From: Nostocoides jenkinsii Ben 74
GTDB taxonomy: Bacteria; Actinomycetota; Actinomycetes; Actinomycetales; Dermatophilaceae
DNA: 38,119 nt
Assembly: GCF_001046875.1 (NCBI RefSeq)
Contig: NZ_HF571038.1
Location: forward strand, 3,012,532-3,050,650
Reading direction: 5' to 3'
Part shown: positions 16,001 through 24,188 of the stretch, in pieces
Layout of the letters: each line of letters begins with the position of its first letter
Position numbering within the stretch: the stretch's first letter is position 1
Notes under the pieces: generated by a model
The model's database searches: none
What the model saw: only the letters and a program-made list of their open reading frames with translations
What the model was told of the DNA's origin: nothing
Translations under genes and position numbers: made by a program

Positions 16001-16651
16001 ATTCATGAGGACGGCACGGTCGGCGTGGCCGACGTCGACCTTTCGGTGCGCGGGGGCGAGCTCGTGCTGCTGCTCGGCCAGGTTGGTTCGGGCAAGTCGA
16101 GCCTGCTGTCCGCGCTGGCGGGGCTGGTCGCCCACCGCGGCGAGATCCGGTGGAACGGCCGCGTGCTGGATGACGCGGAAGTTCAGTTGCGACCCGGCCG
16201 GGTGGCGCACGTGGCTCAGGTGCCGCGGGTGCTGTCCGGTGACTTCCGCGGCAATGTCGCGCTCGATCACCCCGATCGCGTGATCGAGCCCGCCCTGGCG
16301 ATGGCCCGGATGGAGCGCGACGTCGCCGAAGCGGGTGGCCTGGATGCGTTGGTCGGTCACCGCGGCGTCCGACTGTCGGGCGGACAGGTGCAGCGGCTGG
16401 CACTGGCGCGGGCGGTCGCTTGCCGGGCCGAGTTACTGCTCGCCGATGATGTCTCGTCCGCGCTGGACGCAGCCACCGAGATCGAGCTGTGGCAGGCCCT
16501 TCGGGGAAGTGCGGCGACGGTCGTCGGCGCCACGAGCAAAGCCGCGGCACTCGCCCAGGCCGATCGCGTGGTGGTTCTGGACCGCGGTGCGGTCGTGGAC
16601 GTCGGCCCATGGTCGCACCTTGCCCCACGCTGGGGTCACCTCGCGGGCTGA
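13100..16651 (+). CDS. Single-chain ABC exporter (TMD-NBD-TMD-NBD), asymmetric ATPase sites
   Basis: This 1183-residue fused ABC exporter has a membrane domain at about 40-310, ATPase domain 1 at about 330-560, a Pro-rich linker, a second membrane domain at about 630-900 and ATPase domain 2 at about 960-1180. Domain 1 has Walker A GRTGSGKST (about 376), signature LSAGEEQ, Walker B VVILDEAT and the H-loop AHRLST, so it looks complete. Domain 2 has Walker A GQVGSGKSS and signature LSGGQVQR, but Walker B ends ADDVSSALD with Asp in place of catalytic Glu, and the H-loop His is replaced (VGATSKAA). One ATP site is therefore probably weak. GTG 13100 is chosen because TAGCGT lies eight bases before it. 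The exported substrate is unknown. Confidence 0.88.
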   Translation: MIATQLDEWTAPVAATGRSGLPSGRRPVDWRRVWRPATVVCFAGSLIAAVAASLGSVVAGQLADDAAARLVWVLAALLIGGAVIDTIAKTAWSVIVDRAEGALRADLLDAAMAQPLPELSEQAVGEILDRIDDDTHEVGGLLRWHVWQGIRTLLSAGPLWVVAGLTWWPAFVLFPASAAAALWVARRILPEISRRKVLEEMAWTDHAAALEEGIAARDDLRASLGQAFVVRRCAELAAVIQQRLTDVLWAEVRVTRRTGTVLNGILAATAVTGVALVSHGDLTTARLVTLFLVTTMFVGQVDMLARHLPDLQAGFGAILRLRGMIDSEPERVGGRSLPEGPLAVEFRDLAFGYETGRFALRDIDLRIEAGHTCALVGRTGSGKSTLASLLSRAVEPHPATVFLGGVDIGELDLDQLRAAVGVVTQRTEIIAGTLADNVTLFRDLPRQRVEAAIAELGLTSWVAGLPDGLDTTLGPGGTRLSAGEEQLVAFARLLVRDVRVVILDEATARMDPLTEARVVAAADRLIAGRTGILVAHRLSTTERAEHVAVLDGGRIVQQGPRDYVARIDGPFRRLLEASADPVPDGSSASVEIRGSQRARAAGPGDIGTARRSVEPPPPPHLKSIPSLSRAMRSTLFAEPQWGLVGAALFLVSATVGAYGALTGLLWGHVVTALQRGERPIAALVALVGSIMLAPVTLAEAFKRYPKWWVAVMLRVRTSVLIGQTGQRRLDRTPPGEVVARAMDAERLARYADRWVDFTNGIAIVGLTSLAARSWLAGGVLAAVLVAAALASAVGRRVAGRSAAASSAERAVFGRALVSALESIRTIKLAAATPAVHAHLRRVDGGRVQAAVREHRIQALLEGVPIVMVQAGVVAAWAGLVHGTWGLATTLLVANAVSGFDWFGRVAGSVVTEAPGVTAWMRATSELAGGGDLMELPAGVDPVGGSAPAPARGIRDALAELRLTGVSAIHEDGTVGVADVDLSVRGGELVLLLGQVGSGKSSLLSALAGLVAHRGEIRWNGRVLDDAEVQLRPGRVAHVAQVPRVLSGDFRGNVALDHPDRVIEPALAMARMERDVAEAGGLDALVGHRGVRLSGGQVQRLALARAVACRAELLLADDVSSALDAATEIELWQALRGSAATVVGATSKAAALAQADRVVVLDRGAVVDVGPWSHLAPRWGHLAG

Positions 16652-16707
16652 CCCGTTTGTGGCTGAGCGGGATACCACCGGGCTGGGTCGGGCGGGTTGG
16701 TGGTGGA

Positions 16708-16724
16708 ATACCCCCTAGGGGTAT
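16708..16724 (+). promoter_or_regulatory. CsoR operator of the copper operon
   Basis: ATACCCC (16708-16714) and GGGGTAT (16718-16724) are perfect inverted repeats around CTA, the GC-tract palindrome bound by CsoR. It lies about 90 bases upstream of copZ. The leader also contains a small hairpin GGAAG/CTTCC just downstream. CsoR is encoded last in this operon, so it should autoregulate in response to Cu(I). Confidence 0.82.
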
Positions 16725-16811
16725 GCTGTTGGGACAGGAAGACAGCAACTTCCGTCACATCGAAGTCGCCTCGTCCGACCCGCCACACCCGATCCAGCCA
16801 AGGAGAACACC

Positions 16812-17021
16812 ATGACCGTCAACACGACCACCTACACCGTCACCGGGATGACCTGCGGACACTGCGCCGCCTCCGTGCGCGAGGAAATCTCGGCAATCCC
16901 CGGCGTCACGGACGTCGCCGTCGATGTCGCGAGTGGCGCCGTCGAGGTGACCGCCAAGCAACCCGTGACCCGCGAGCAGGTCGCCGCGGCTGTCGATGAA
17001 GCGGGGTACGCCCTGACATGA
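16812..17021 (+). CDS. copZ: Copper chaperone (HMA domain)
   Basis: This 69-residue single heavy-metal-associated domain has the metal loop [10 protein letters not shown] (Cys about 15 and 18), so it carries Cu(I) in the cytosol and delivers it to the pump encoded next. The beta-alpha-beta-beta-alpha-beta fold is complete, ending DEAGYAL as in CopZ. AAGGAG lies seven bases before ATG 16812. Its stop overlaps the copA start by four bases (ATGA). The operator upstream and csoR downstream make copper induction very likely. Confidence 0.95.
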   Translation: MTVNTTTYTVTGMTCGHCAASVREEISAIPGVTDVAVDVASGAVEVTAKQPVTREQVAAAVDEAGYALT

Positions 17022-19408
17022 GCACTCCAACTCTCAACCGCGCCACACCGGCCGACCACGCCAGCTCTGGAGGTTCGGCGAACCAGGTCGAACTCGAACT
17101 GACGGGCATGACCTGCGCCTCCTGCGCCAACCGCATCGAGCGCAAGCTCAACAAGGTCGCAGGTGTCTCGGCGTCAGTGAACTACGCAACCGAGCGGGCC
17201 CGCGTCAGCTACCCGGGTGAGGTGACGCCCGAGCAACTCATCGCCGTCGTCGAGTCCGCCGGCTATGGCGCGACCATCCCCCCGCCACCGGAGCCGGATC
17301 CGGCGCCCGGGAACGTCGGCGTGGATCGGGACCACGCGGACATACCGGCCGATGCCCACCTGCAAGACATGCGAACCCGGCTGATCGTGAGCGCGGCTCT
17401 CAGCATCCCGGTCATCGCCATGGCGATGATTCCGCCGATGCAGTTCACCAACTGGCAGTGGCTCTCGCTCACTCTCGCCGCACCGGTCGTCGTATGGGGA
17501 GCCCTCCCCTTCCACCGCGCGGCATGGGTCAACCTGCGCCACGGTGCCACCACGATGGACACCCTCATCTCCCTCGGGACCGGGTCGGCCTTCCTGTGGT
17601 CGCTTTATGCGTTGTTCTTCGGCCACGCCGGTATGCCCGGGATGCGTCACGAGTTCGAATGGACGATCAACCGCTCCGCGGGCGGCGGAAATATCTACCT
17701 CGAGGCCGCCGCCGGGGTGACGACGCTGATTCTCGCGGGTCGCTACCTGGAGGCGCGGTCCAAGCGCAGTGCCGGCGCGGCCCTGCGCGCACTTTTGCAA
17801 CTGGGCGCCAAGGACGTTGTCGTGTTGCGGGACAACGGATCCGAGGAGCGTATGGCGATCACCCGCCTCGCGGTCGGCGACCGGTTCATCGTGCGTCCGG
17901 GCGAGACAGTCGCCACGGATGGCGTCGTCGAGTCCGGTTCCTCTGCCGTCGATACGTCGATGCTGACTGGTGAGCCCGTTCCCGTCGACGTGGCGCCCGG
18001 CGATGCCGTCACGGGGGCGACCGTCAACGTCAGCGGTCGGCTGATCGTGCGCGCGAGCCGGGTCGGGGCCGACACGCAGCTCGCGCGGATCGCGCGACTC
18101 GTCACGGACGCCCAGACGGGCAAGGCGCGCGTGCAGCGGCTCGCGGATCGGCTCTCGGGCATTTTCGTTCCGGTAGTCATGCTGCTGGCCCTGGCCACGC
18201 TGGCGTTCTGGCTTCTGCAGGGCGAGGGCACCGAGGCTGCCTTCACCGCCGCGGTCGCCGTGCTCATCATCGCCTGCCCCTGTGCCCTCGGCCTCGCGAC
18301 GCCGATGGCGCTGCTCGTGGGGACTGGACTGGGGGCCCGCAGCGGCATCCTCATCAAGGGGCCCGAGGTCCTCGAAACCACGCGCCGGGTCGACACGATC
18401 GTCCTCGACAAGACCGGCACCGTGACCACCGGCGCCATGACGGTGCGCGAGGTCATCCCGGCCGACGGACAGGATGCCGCGGAACTGCTGCACCTCACGG
18501 GCTCGCTGGAGCACGCCTCCGAGCACCCGATCGCTCAGGCCATCAGCCGGGCCGCCGCCGAGACCTCCCCGCTGTCCCCCGTGGAGTCGTTCGAGAACAC
18601 CCGCGGCCTGGGGGTGTCCGGTGTGGTCACGCCAGCGACCTCAGGCTCTGATGACGGACTAACGCCCCAACCCGCGCGAGCGGTGATCGTGGGCCGGCCG
18701 GGCTTCCTGGATGACTGGTCGGCGCCACTGCCCGATGGCCTCCGCACCGCCGTGGCTCGGGCCGAGCAGTCCGGCGCGACGGCAGTGGCGGTGGCCTGGG
18801 ACGGCCTCGCCCGTGGAGTCATCGTCGTCGGCGACACGCTCAAACCGACGAGTGCGGCAGCCGTGCGGGAGTTGCGCGACCTCGGCCTCACCCCGGTCCT
18901 GCTGACCGGCGACAATCTCGCCGCCGCCCAGGTCGTCGCGAACGAGGTCGGCATCGAGCAGGTCATCGCCGGCGTCCTGCCGGAAGGCAAGGTCGATGTC
19001 GTACGCAGGCTGCAGGAGCAGGGCCGGGTCGTCGCCATGGTCGGCGACGGTGTCAACGACGCGGCCGCGCTGGCCCAGGCCGACCTCGGGCTCGCCATGG
19101 GCACTGGCACCGACGCCGCGATCGAGGCCGCCGACCTGACCCTCGTGCGCGGCGACCTGCGTGTCGCAGCGGACGCAATTCGGCTGTCCCGCAAGACACT
19201 TGCCACTATCAAGGGCAACCTGTTCTGGGCGTTCGCCTACAACATCGCCGCTCTTCCGCTGGCCGCCGCCGGTTTGCTGAACCCCATGCTCGCCGGCGCC
19301 GCGATGGCGTTCTCGTCGGTCTTCGTGGTGCTCAACTCACTGCGCTTGAACTCGCTGAACTTGACCTCCCGGCGATCGGCAAACGACACCGACAAGGCGG
19401 ACCAATGA
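17018..19408 (+). CDS. copA: Cu(I)-exporting P1B-type ATPase
   Basis: This 796-residue copper pump has one N-terminal HMA domain (about 25-92, GMTCASC) and eight expected spans. The metal-site CPC is in [13 protein letters not shown] near 420, and the phosphorylation motif is DKTGTVT near 464. The P1B-specific HP motif is in [10 protein letters not shown] near 500, and the hinge GDGVNDAAA is near 675. The last spans carry the YN ([10 protein letters not shown]) and M-x2-SS ([16 protein letters not shown]) residues that define Cu(I) specificity. It expels cytosolic Cu(I) using ATP. It overlaps copZ and csoR by four bases on each side, so the three are translated together. Confidence 0.96.
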   Translation: MSTPTLNRATPADHASSGGSANQVELELTGMTCASCANRIERKLNKVAGVSASVNYATERARVSYPGEVTPEQLIAVVESAGYGATIPPPPEPDPAPGNVGVDRDHADIPADAHLQDMRTRLIVSAALSIPVIAMAMIPPMQFTNWQWLSLTLAAPVVVWGALPFHRAAWVNLRHGATTMDTLISLGTGSAFLWSLYALFFGHAGMPGMRHEFEWTINRSAGGGNIYLEAAAGVTTLILAGRYLEARSKRSAGAALRALLQLGAKDVVVLRDNGSEERMAITRLAVGDRFIVRPGETVATDGVVESGSSAVDTSMLTGEPVPVDVAPGDAVTGATVNVSGRLIVRASRVGADTQLARIARLVTDAQTGKARVQRLADRLSGIFVPVVMLLALATLAFWLLQGEGTEAAFTAAVAVLIIACPCALGLATPMALLVGTGLGARSGILIKGPEVLETTRRVDTIVLDKTGTVTTGAMTVREVIPADGQDAAELLHLTGSLEHASEHPIAQAISRAAAETSPLSPVESFENTRGLGVSGVVTPATSGSDDGLTPQPARAVIVGRPGFLDDWSAPLPDGLRTAVARAEQSGATAVAVAWDGLARGVIVVGDTLKPTSAAAVRELRDLGLTPVLLTGDNLAAAQVVANEVGIEQVIAGVLPEGKVDVVRRLQEQGRVVAMVGDGVNDAAALAQADLGLAMGTGTDAAIEAADLTLVRGDLRVAADAIRLSRKTLATIKGNLFWAFAYNIAALPLAAAGLLNPMLAGAAMAFSSVFVVLNSLRLNSLNLTSRRSANDTDKADQ

Positions 19409-19689
19409 CCACCCCCGGATATGTCGCGGACAAAGACCAGCTCGGCAAGCGCCTGCGTCGCATCGAAGGCCAGGTTCGCGGCATCGAAAAGATGGTCGAG
19501 GAGGACCGCTACTGCATCGACGTCCTGACGCAGATTTCGGCGATCCAGTCCGGGCTCAAGGCGGTCGCGCTCAGCCTCCTTGATCAGCACCTGGCTCACT
19601 GCGTCGTCCACGCCGCCCGCGAGGGCGGGGAAGAAGAGGCCCGCAAACTCACCGAGGTCTCCGAGGCCATCGCCCGCCTCGTGAAGTGA
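19405..19689 (+). CDS. csoR: Copper-sensing repressor CsoR
   Basis: This 94-residue all-helical DUF156 protein has the Cu(I) ligands Cys in RYCIDVL, His in LLDQHLAHC and Cys four residues later (C-x24-H-x3-C). This matches the Cys36/His61/Cys65 pattern of CsoR and distinguishes it from CstR, which lacks the His. The N-terminal [16 protein letters not shown] helix carries the DNA-contacting basic residues. It should bind the palindrome at 16708-16724, and perhaps the similar site at 11212, releasing when Cu(I) binds. The gene ends inside the first unit of a 28-base tandem repeat. Confidence 0.95.
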   Translation: MTTPGYVADKDQLGKRLRRIEGQVRGIEKMVEEDRYCIDVLTQISAIQSGLKAVALSLLDQHLAHCVVHAAREGGEEEARKLTEVSEAIARLVK

Positions 19690-19766
19690 GCCTTGTGAAG
19701 CCCGCCTCGTGAAGTGAGCCTTGTGAAGCCCGCCTCGTGAAGTGAGCCTCGTGAGGTGAGGCGGGC
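19681..19766. repeat. 28-base tandem repeats spanning the csoR stop codon
   Basis: Two exact 28-base units, each GTGAAGTGAGCCTTGTGAAG followed by CCCGCCTC, occupy 19681-19708 and 19709-19736. A third, diverged partial unit starts at 19737. The last eight bases of a preceding unit (CCCGCCTC, 19673-19680) lie inside csoR, so the array grew from the end of the gene. The csoR stop is the TGA at 19687-19689 within the first unit. Confidence 0.88.
19728..19766. terminator. Hairpin between convergent csoR and sixA
   Basis: GCCCGCCTC (19728-19736) pairs exactly with GAGGCGGGC (19758-19766) across a 21-base loop. The right arm ends on the first base of the sixA stop codon. It is placed to serve both converging genes; no T-run is present, as is common in high-G+C genomes. 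Confidence 0.6.
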
Positions 19767-20254
19767 TACGGGGTGGGCCGCCCGGCATACCGCAAATCCG
19801 CCTGTCCGGAGGTGACGTCGGTCCACTCATTGAGGCTGATCACCGCCACGGCGGAGGTAGGCAGGGTCACCAACTCCCCCGTCGCGCGCTCGACGAGGTC
19901 CTCGCACGCGGGGTTGTGGCTGACGATCGCGAGCACGCGGACGGCGTCGCGGGTCGCGCGGACGAGGTCGGCAAGCGCCTCCCCATCGAAGGTGTATGCC
20001 GCATCCGCCACCCGCGTCTGCCCCCCAGCCATCCCGGCCGCCGTCAGCTCGGCGCGCTCCAACTCCCACGTCTGCCGGGCCCGGACGGCCGGCGACACGA
20101 GCGCTAGGTCCGGCGCGAGCCCCTGCTCCGCGAGCCAGCGACCGGTCTCCGGTGCCTGCCGACGACCACGCTTGGCCAAGGGTCGCTCACGATCCCCAAC
20201 CCCCGCATCCCAATCCGACTTCGCGTGCCGCAAGACCACCAACGTCCGCTCCAT
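19766..20254 (-). CDS. sixA: SixA-type histidine phosphatase
   Basis: This 162-residue protein of the histidine phosphatase (phosphoglycerate mutase-like) superfamily starts MERTLVVLRHAKSDW with the catalytic RHA/RHG motif (His about 10). ERPLAKRGRRQA and SPAVRARQT follow, as in SixA, and the second catalytic His is in IVSHNPACEDL. It would remove phosphate from phosphohistidine or a small phosphoester. An upstream in-frame start adds nine residues, but ATG 20254 begins right at the conserved strand and lies six bases after CATGAT. It converges with csoR and shares the terminator. Confidence 0.88.
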   Translation of the reverse strand: MERTLVVLRHAKSDWDAGVGDRERPLAKRGRRQAPETGRWLAEQGLAPDLALVSPAVRARQTWELERAELTAAGMAGGQTRVADAAYTFDGEALADLVRATRDAVRVLAIVSHNPACEDLVERATGELVTLPTSAVAVISLNEWTDVTSGQADLRYAGRPTP

Positions 20255-20335
20255 CACCACATCATGTCGACCCCCCAGCATGGCGACAATGAACGCCGCG
20301 ATGGCTCTGGCGAGCGCGCGGCATACTGACTGATC

Positions 20336-21535
20336 GTGCTCGCCGCCTATCGCCCGCTTTTCGCCGTCCCCGGGGCGGCCCGATTCGTCGCCGGGGCGAC
20401 GTTGTCGCGCATCGGCGGCGCGATGTTCGGCGTGGCGATCATCGTGATGGTGAGCGCGCGGGAGTCGTCGTATGCCCTGGCCGGCGCGGTATCGGCCGTC
20501 GGCGTGGTTGTGCTCGCGGCGTCCAGCCCAGTCATCGGCGGGCTGGTGGATCGTTGGGGGCAGCGGCGGGCGTCACTGCCGTTCGTGCTGTTCTCGGCGC
20601 TGGCCGGCACGGTCACGATCCTGTGCAGCCTGCTGGGCGCGCCCGTCTGGACCGTGTTCGCCAGCTATGCCGCCTCCTCGTGCCTACCCGAGATGGGGCC
20701 GATGTCGCGGGCGCGCTGGGCGCACATCTATTCCGGGGACGCGGGCAGGCTGCATACGGCCATGTCGTTCGAGCAGGTAGTCGAGGAGTTCGCGTTCGTC
20801 CTCGGACCCGTACTGGCCGTCGCCGCGGCCACGACCCTCTTCCCCGAGGCCGGACTCGTGCTCGCGTATGCCGTGTTCACCGGCGGCTCCCTCCTCTTCC
20901 TCGCGCAGCGCGACACCGAACCGCCGATCGTGCCGCACGCGGACCGGCCGGGTGGCTTCGCGATCCACCACCCCGGCGTGGTCGTGTTGGCGCTTGCGGG
21001 TGTCATGGTCGGGATCATCTTCGGCGCCAATGAGGTTGTCGCGGTGGCGATTTCGGACGAGGCGGGGCACAAGGGGTTCTCCGCGGTGATCCTCGGCGCG
21101 TTCGCCTTTGCCTCCGGGGTCGCGGGCCTCATCTTCGGAACGCGGCAGTTTCCGTGGACCTTGTCGCGGCGGATGCTGGTGGGCGCGGTGGCGATGTGCC
21201 TGTTGGAGGCGCCCGCGCTGATCGCGCCGAACCTGTGGACCATCGCTCTGGTCATGCTGGTCGCCGGATCGGCGACGGCGCCGGTCCTGATCACGGCGCT
21301 CACCCTGCTGCAACGCCTGGTCCCGCGCGCCCAGATCACCGAAGGGATGGCCGTCGGTGTCACCGGGATTCTGGTCGGCATCTCCCTCGGGACGTCGATC
21401 GCCGGGTGGGCGGTGGAGCGCCTCGGTGCGCAGGAGGCGTATGCCGTTCCGGTCGCCGCGGGCGTCCTGGCCGTCGCCATCGTGGGTGTGAACTTCGCCC
21501 GGCTGAGCCGGGCGGAGGCCGCGGCGCCTGCGTGA
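20336..21535 (+). CDS. MFS transporter
   Basis: This 399-residue protein with about twelve spans belongs to the major facilitator superfamily. The loop between spans 2 and 3 carries GLVDRWGQRRAS, a recognisable motif A variant (G-x3-D-R-x-G-x-R-R). Both halves are full length. The start is GTG 20336, eight bases after CATACT, so it is probably leaderless. The substrate cannot be predicted; efflux of small molecules is the common role of such proteins. No regulator or partner gene is adjacent in the same direction. Confidence 0.87.
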   Translation: MLAAYRPLFAVPGAARFVAGATLSRIGGAMFGVAIIVMVSARESSYALAGAVSAVGVVVLAASSPVIGGLVDRWGQRRASLPFVLFSALAGTVTILCSLLGAPVWTVFASYAASSCLPEMGPMSRARWAHIYSGDAGRLHTAMSFEQVVEEFAFVLGPVLAVAAATTLFPEAGLVLAYAVFTGGSLLFLAQRDTEPPIVPHADRPGGFAIHHPGVVVLALAGVMVGIIFGANEVVAVAISDEAGHKGFSAVILGAFAFASGVAGLIFGTRQFPWTLSRRMLVGAVAMCLLEAPALIAPNLWTIALVMLVAGSATAPVLITALTLLQRLVPRAQITEGMAVGVTGILVGISLGTSIAGWAVERLGAQEAYAVPVAAGVLAVAIVGVNFARLSRAEAAAPA

Positions 21536-21574
21536 GCGCGCATCCGCTCTCCCACCGGCCCGCTGTGGCGCTGC

Positions 21575-22576
21575 CTAGGCGTGGGGCCCGCTGGGGGCGG
21601 GCACGCTCGGGCTGAGAATCAACTTTCCGGTAGCCCGGCGCTCCTCGATGTCGGTCAGCGCCGCCGCCGCTTCGGCGAGGGGACGCACTCCGCCGATCGG
21701 CGGGTCGATCGCGCCGGATTCGAGGAGGGGGAGCAGCGCGTCCCACTGGCGGCGCACGTAGCCGGGCCCGCCGGCACCCATCCAGTAGGCGCCCCAGCCG
21801 ACGCCGACGACGCTGATGTTGTTGAGCAACAGTCGATTCACCTTGACCTCGGGGATCGACCCGCCGGTGAAGCCGATCACGAGCAGACGCCCGAGAGCGG
21901 CAAGGGAGCGCAGCGAGTCGGTGAAGCGGTCCCCGCCGACCGGGTCGACGACGATATCCACGCCGCGGCCTGACGTCAGTTCGGAGATCGACTCTCGAAA
22001 TCCCGCGGCGGCGACCACCTCATCGGCCCCGGCCGCCCTCGCGACGTCACCCTTGCTGGGGTCGGACACCACGGCATACACCCTGGCGCCATAAGCCTTG
22101 GCGAGTTGGATGGCGGCCGTGCCGATGCCACCGGCGGCGCCGTGCACGAGGACGGTCTCCCCCGCCTGCACCCGGCCACGCTCGACGAGAGCGAAGTGGC
22201 ACGTCAGGTAGTTCATCGGCACCGCGGCCCCGGCCTCGAACGAGACTCGATCGGGCAGCGGGAAGACGAAAGGCGCGGCCACGCTCACCTGCTCAGCGAA
22301 ACCGCCATACCCGGGGAACGCCGCCACGCGGTCACCGGCGGCGAAACCCGACCCCTCCGGCGCGCTGACGACGGTGCCGGCGACCTCGGCGCCCGGGACG
22401 AAGGGCAGCGCCGGCTTCAATTGATAGAGGCCACGGGTGAGTAGGACGTCGGGGAAGGCGATCCCGGATGCGGCAACGTCGATCAGGACGCCGCGGGGGT
22501 CGGTGGTGGGGGCGGGCAGGTCGACAACCTCCACCGCGGACGGACCATCGAGTCGACTCACCTGGACTGCGCGCAT
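21575..22576 (-). CDS. NADPH:quinone oxidoreductase-type zinc-independent MDR
   Basis: This 333-residue medium-chain dehydrogenase/reductase is of the quinone oxidoreductase branch. The GroES-like N-domain (about 1-120) contains SGIAFPDVLLTRGLYQ and lacks the zinc cysteines. The Rossmann domain has VHGAAGGIGTAAIQLAKAYG near 145, which binds NADPH. It would reduce quinones or enoyl/alkenal compounds. The start ATG 22576 lies at the start of the first strand (MRAVQVSRL); an upstream in-frame start at 22609 adds eleven unlikely residues. It is divergent from the broken gene that follows, whose first possible ATG overlaps this one. Confidence 0.9.
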   Translation of the reverse strand: MRAVQVSRLDGPSAVEVVDLPAPTTDPRGVLIDVAASGIAFPDVLLTRGLYQLKPALPFVPGAEVAGTVVSAPEGSGFAAGDRVAAFPGYGGFAEQVSVAAPFVFPLPDRVSFEAGAAVPMNYLTCHFALVERGRVQAGETVLVHGAAGGIGTAAIQLAKAYGARVYAVVSDPSKGDVARAAGADEVVAAAGFRESISELTSGRGVDIVVDPVGGDRFTDSLRSLAALGRLLVIGFTGGSIPEVKVNRLLLNNISVVGVGWGAYWMGAGGPGYVRRQWDALLPLLESGAIDPPIGGVRPLAEAAAALTDIEERRATGKLILSPSVPAPSGPHA

Positions 22577-22625
22577 GGAACCCAATGCCACCACAGGCCA
22601 TCCGTCCAAAACAGTCGGCTGCTAC

Positions 22626-23420
22626 GTGACCTCGGGCATATCTCAGCGACTAACAGAAGTACGACCATGGGCAGCCCGCTTGCCCAATCCTGACCAGACG
22701 GGGACGGGTCAACTCGGCCCCGCCGAGACGATCAAACTGGAGGACGCCACCAGCGGCGATTCCACGGCTAACGACGGCATCCTCGCCAGGCATGCGCTCA
22801 TTGAGCTGACGTGGCAACCAAGCCCAACCTGGGAACCGGGCAGGATGCTCATGGCACCGGTGCGACTGAGTCTCGACGGCAGCAAGGTTCTCGCCGCAGC
22901 CCAGGACGGCTCGGTCCTTGTCTGGTCCCTGCCGACCGGCGATATCGCCGCCAGCGGTGAGCTATCACCTCTGACCACCCCCATGGTCGGCGACAAGACG
23001 ACCTTTGGGTACGGGTCCATCGTGGCTGGACGCTCATCGTTCTATGTCTGGCGCGACAACGGCTGCCTCGCTGCGGCGCTGACCAACACGTGCGTCTTGG
23101 TCGCCGATCCGAGCTTCGCGGGGTTGCCGGTGCTCGCTCCGGACGCGCTGGACCAGCCACTGCGGACGAGCCTGCTCGGGCGGCATACGGGATTGGCGTT
23201 CTGGCACTGGCGAATCAGCCTCACGATCCTGGGCGCCCTCGCCGCCCTCACGACCTGGCACCTCGTCACCCGCCGCCGCCACCCCTGTGGCCGCGGGATG
23301 CCTTCTCTGCCAAAGATATTCGAGACCCATCGCGGCGATGAAGCCGGGGATCGCGATGACCGTCAGGTCCAGCCGCAGCGGCTCGGCCATCGACACTCCT
23401 TGATCTGCGCGCTGTCGTGA
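22626..23420 (+). pseudogene. Fragment of a WD40-like membrane-anchored protein
   Basis: One plus-strand frame is open from before 22575 to 23420. It contains LSLDGSKVLAAAQDGSVLVW, a typical WD40/beta-propeller repeat, then a hydrophobic span (SLTILGALAALTTWHLV) followed by RRRHP, as in a C-terminal anchor. The possible ATG at 22575 overlaps the divergent oxidoreductase start, so initiation is more likely at GTG 22626 or ATG 22848. One propeller repeat alone cannot fold normally, so this looks like the tail of a larger protein. After about 23290 the frame reads antisense to another gene start and is not true coding. Confidence 0.4.
23295..23390 (-). pseudogene. N-terminal stub of a sterol desaturase/fatty acid hydroxylase-family gene
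   Basis: A strong ribosome site AAGGAG lies five bases before ATG 23390 on the minus strand. The first 32 residues, MAEPLRLDLTVIAI then PGFIAAMGLEYLWQRRHP, look like the start of actinobacterial sterol-desaturase-type membrane enzymes. After that the frame runs antisense into the WD40-like fragment, ending at 23034 without the His-box motifs. I infer a deletion that fused two genes tail to tail near 23290-23300. Confidence 0.45.
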
Positions 23421-23496
23421 TCCGGGACGCCGAGCGCACTTTAACCCACCGCCCTCGGCACCCCCACGAACGCGACCTCTGCACCAGGCGCAAATG

Positions 23497-23526
23497 TGCA
23501 CTCCGAGTCAATTTGCACTCAGTGCA
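23497..23526. promoter_or_regulatory. Putative operator of the TetR-MMPL pair
   Basis: TGCACT-C-AGTGCA (23514-23526) is a perfect 6-1-6 inverted repeat, and TGCACTC also occurs at 23497-23503. Both lie directly upstream of the TetR start at 23530, so autorepression is likely. Confidence 0.6.
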
Positions 23527-23529
23527 GCA

Positions 23530-24171
23530 ATGCCGCAGAATGGGGACGTGACCGCGATTCACCCGCTCGGCCTCCGCGAACGCAAGAAGGCCAAGACAAC
23601 AACCGACTTGATCGATGCGGCCTATGCGCTGTTCATCGAGAAGGGACTGTCGGGCGTGACCGCCGAGGGGATCGCCGAACGCGCCGGTGTCTCGCGCCGC
23701 ACGTTCTTCAACTATTTCCCGACAACCGAGGCGGCCCTGACTCGGGGCATCAGCGACTCGCTCATCGACCTGCTCACCGTCGGCCTGGCCTCGCGACCGG
23801 CCGACGAGTCGGTCCTCGACTCCTTCGAAGCCATCGCCTCCGGCGGCAATGACCCGGACTTCCTGCGCCGCATCGCCCAACTGGGTGCTGCGGGCGCGAG
23901 CGATCCGACCGCCAAGGAGATCCTGCACGCCGCGATCCTCGACTGGATGGCGTGGTTCATCGACTTCCTTCGCACTCGCGTCGGCGGCGACCCCTTCGAC
24001 GCCACCCACCTCGCCACCGCCATCTGCGCGGCGGCGCAGGCCGCGATCATCACCTGGGCAGAGCGCAATGACGCGGATCTGTCACCCGAGAGCGTCAACG
24101 ACTTCCGCGTCCTGCTCCTGCGCAGCGTCCACCATGTGCGCCGCGGGTTCGACGAAACCCCTACTGCCTGA
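23530..24171 (+). CDS. TetR-family repressor of the MMPL exporter
   Basis: This 213-residue TetR protein has its HTH at about 15-62 (RERKKAKTTTDLIDAAYALF, then IAERAGVSRRTFFNYFPTTE). The C-terminal ligand domain is all helical. ATG 23530 follows the palindromic operator; GTG 23548, also in frame, would remove six residues and is possible. It is followed after 17 bases by a large MMPL exporter on the same strand, so the two form an operon and the regulator probably senses the exporter's substrate. Confidence 0.9.
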   Translation: MPQNGDVTAIHPLGLRERKKAKTTTDLIDAAYALFIEKGLSGVTAEGIAERAGVSRRTFFNYFPTTEAALTRGISDSLIDLLTVGLASRPADESVLDSFEAIASGGNDPDFLRRIAQLGAAGASDPTAKEILHAAILDWMAWFIDFLRTRVGGDPFDATHLATAICAAAQAAIITWAERNDADLSPESVNDFRVLLLRSVHHVRRGFDETPTA

Positions 24172-24188
24172 AAGAGATTCCACGAATC

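Noticed and set aside
17174-18526. 450-codon minus-strand open frame
   Set aside because: It is antisense to copA, where all P-type ATPase motifs are on the plus strand.
19681-19766. Possible CRISPR array from the 28-base repeats
   Set aside because: Repeats are directly adjacent with no spacers.
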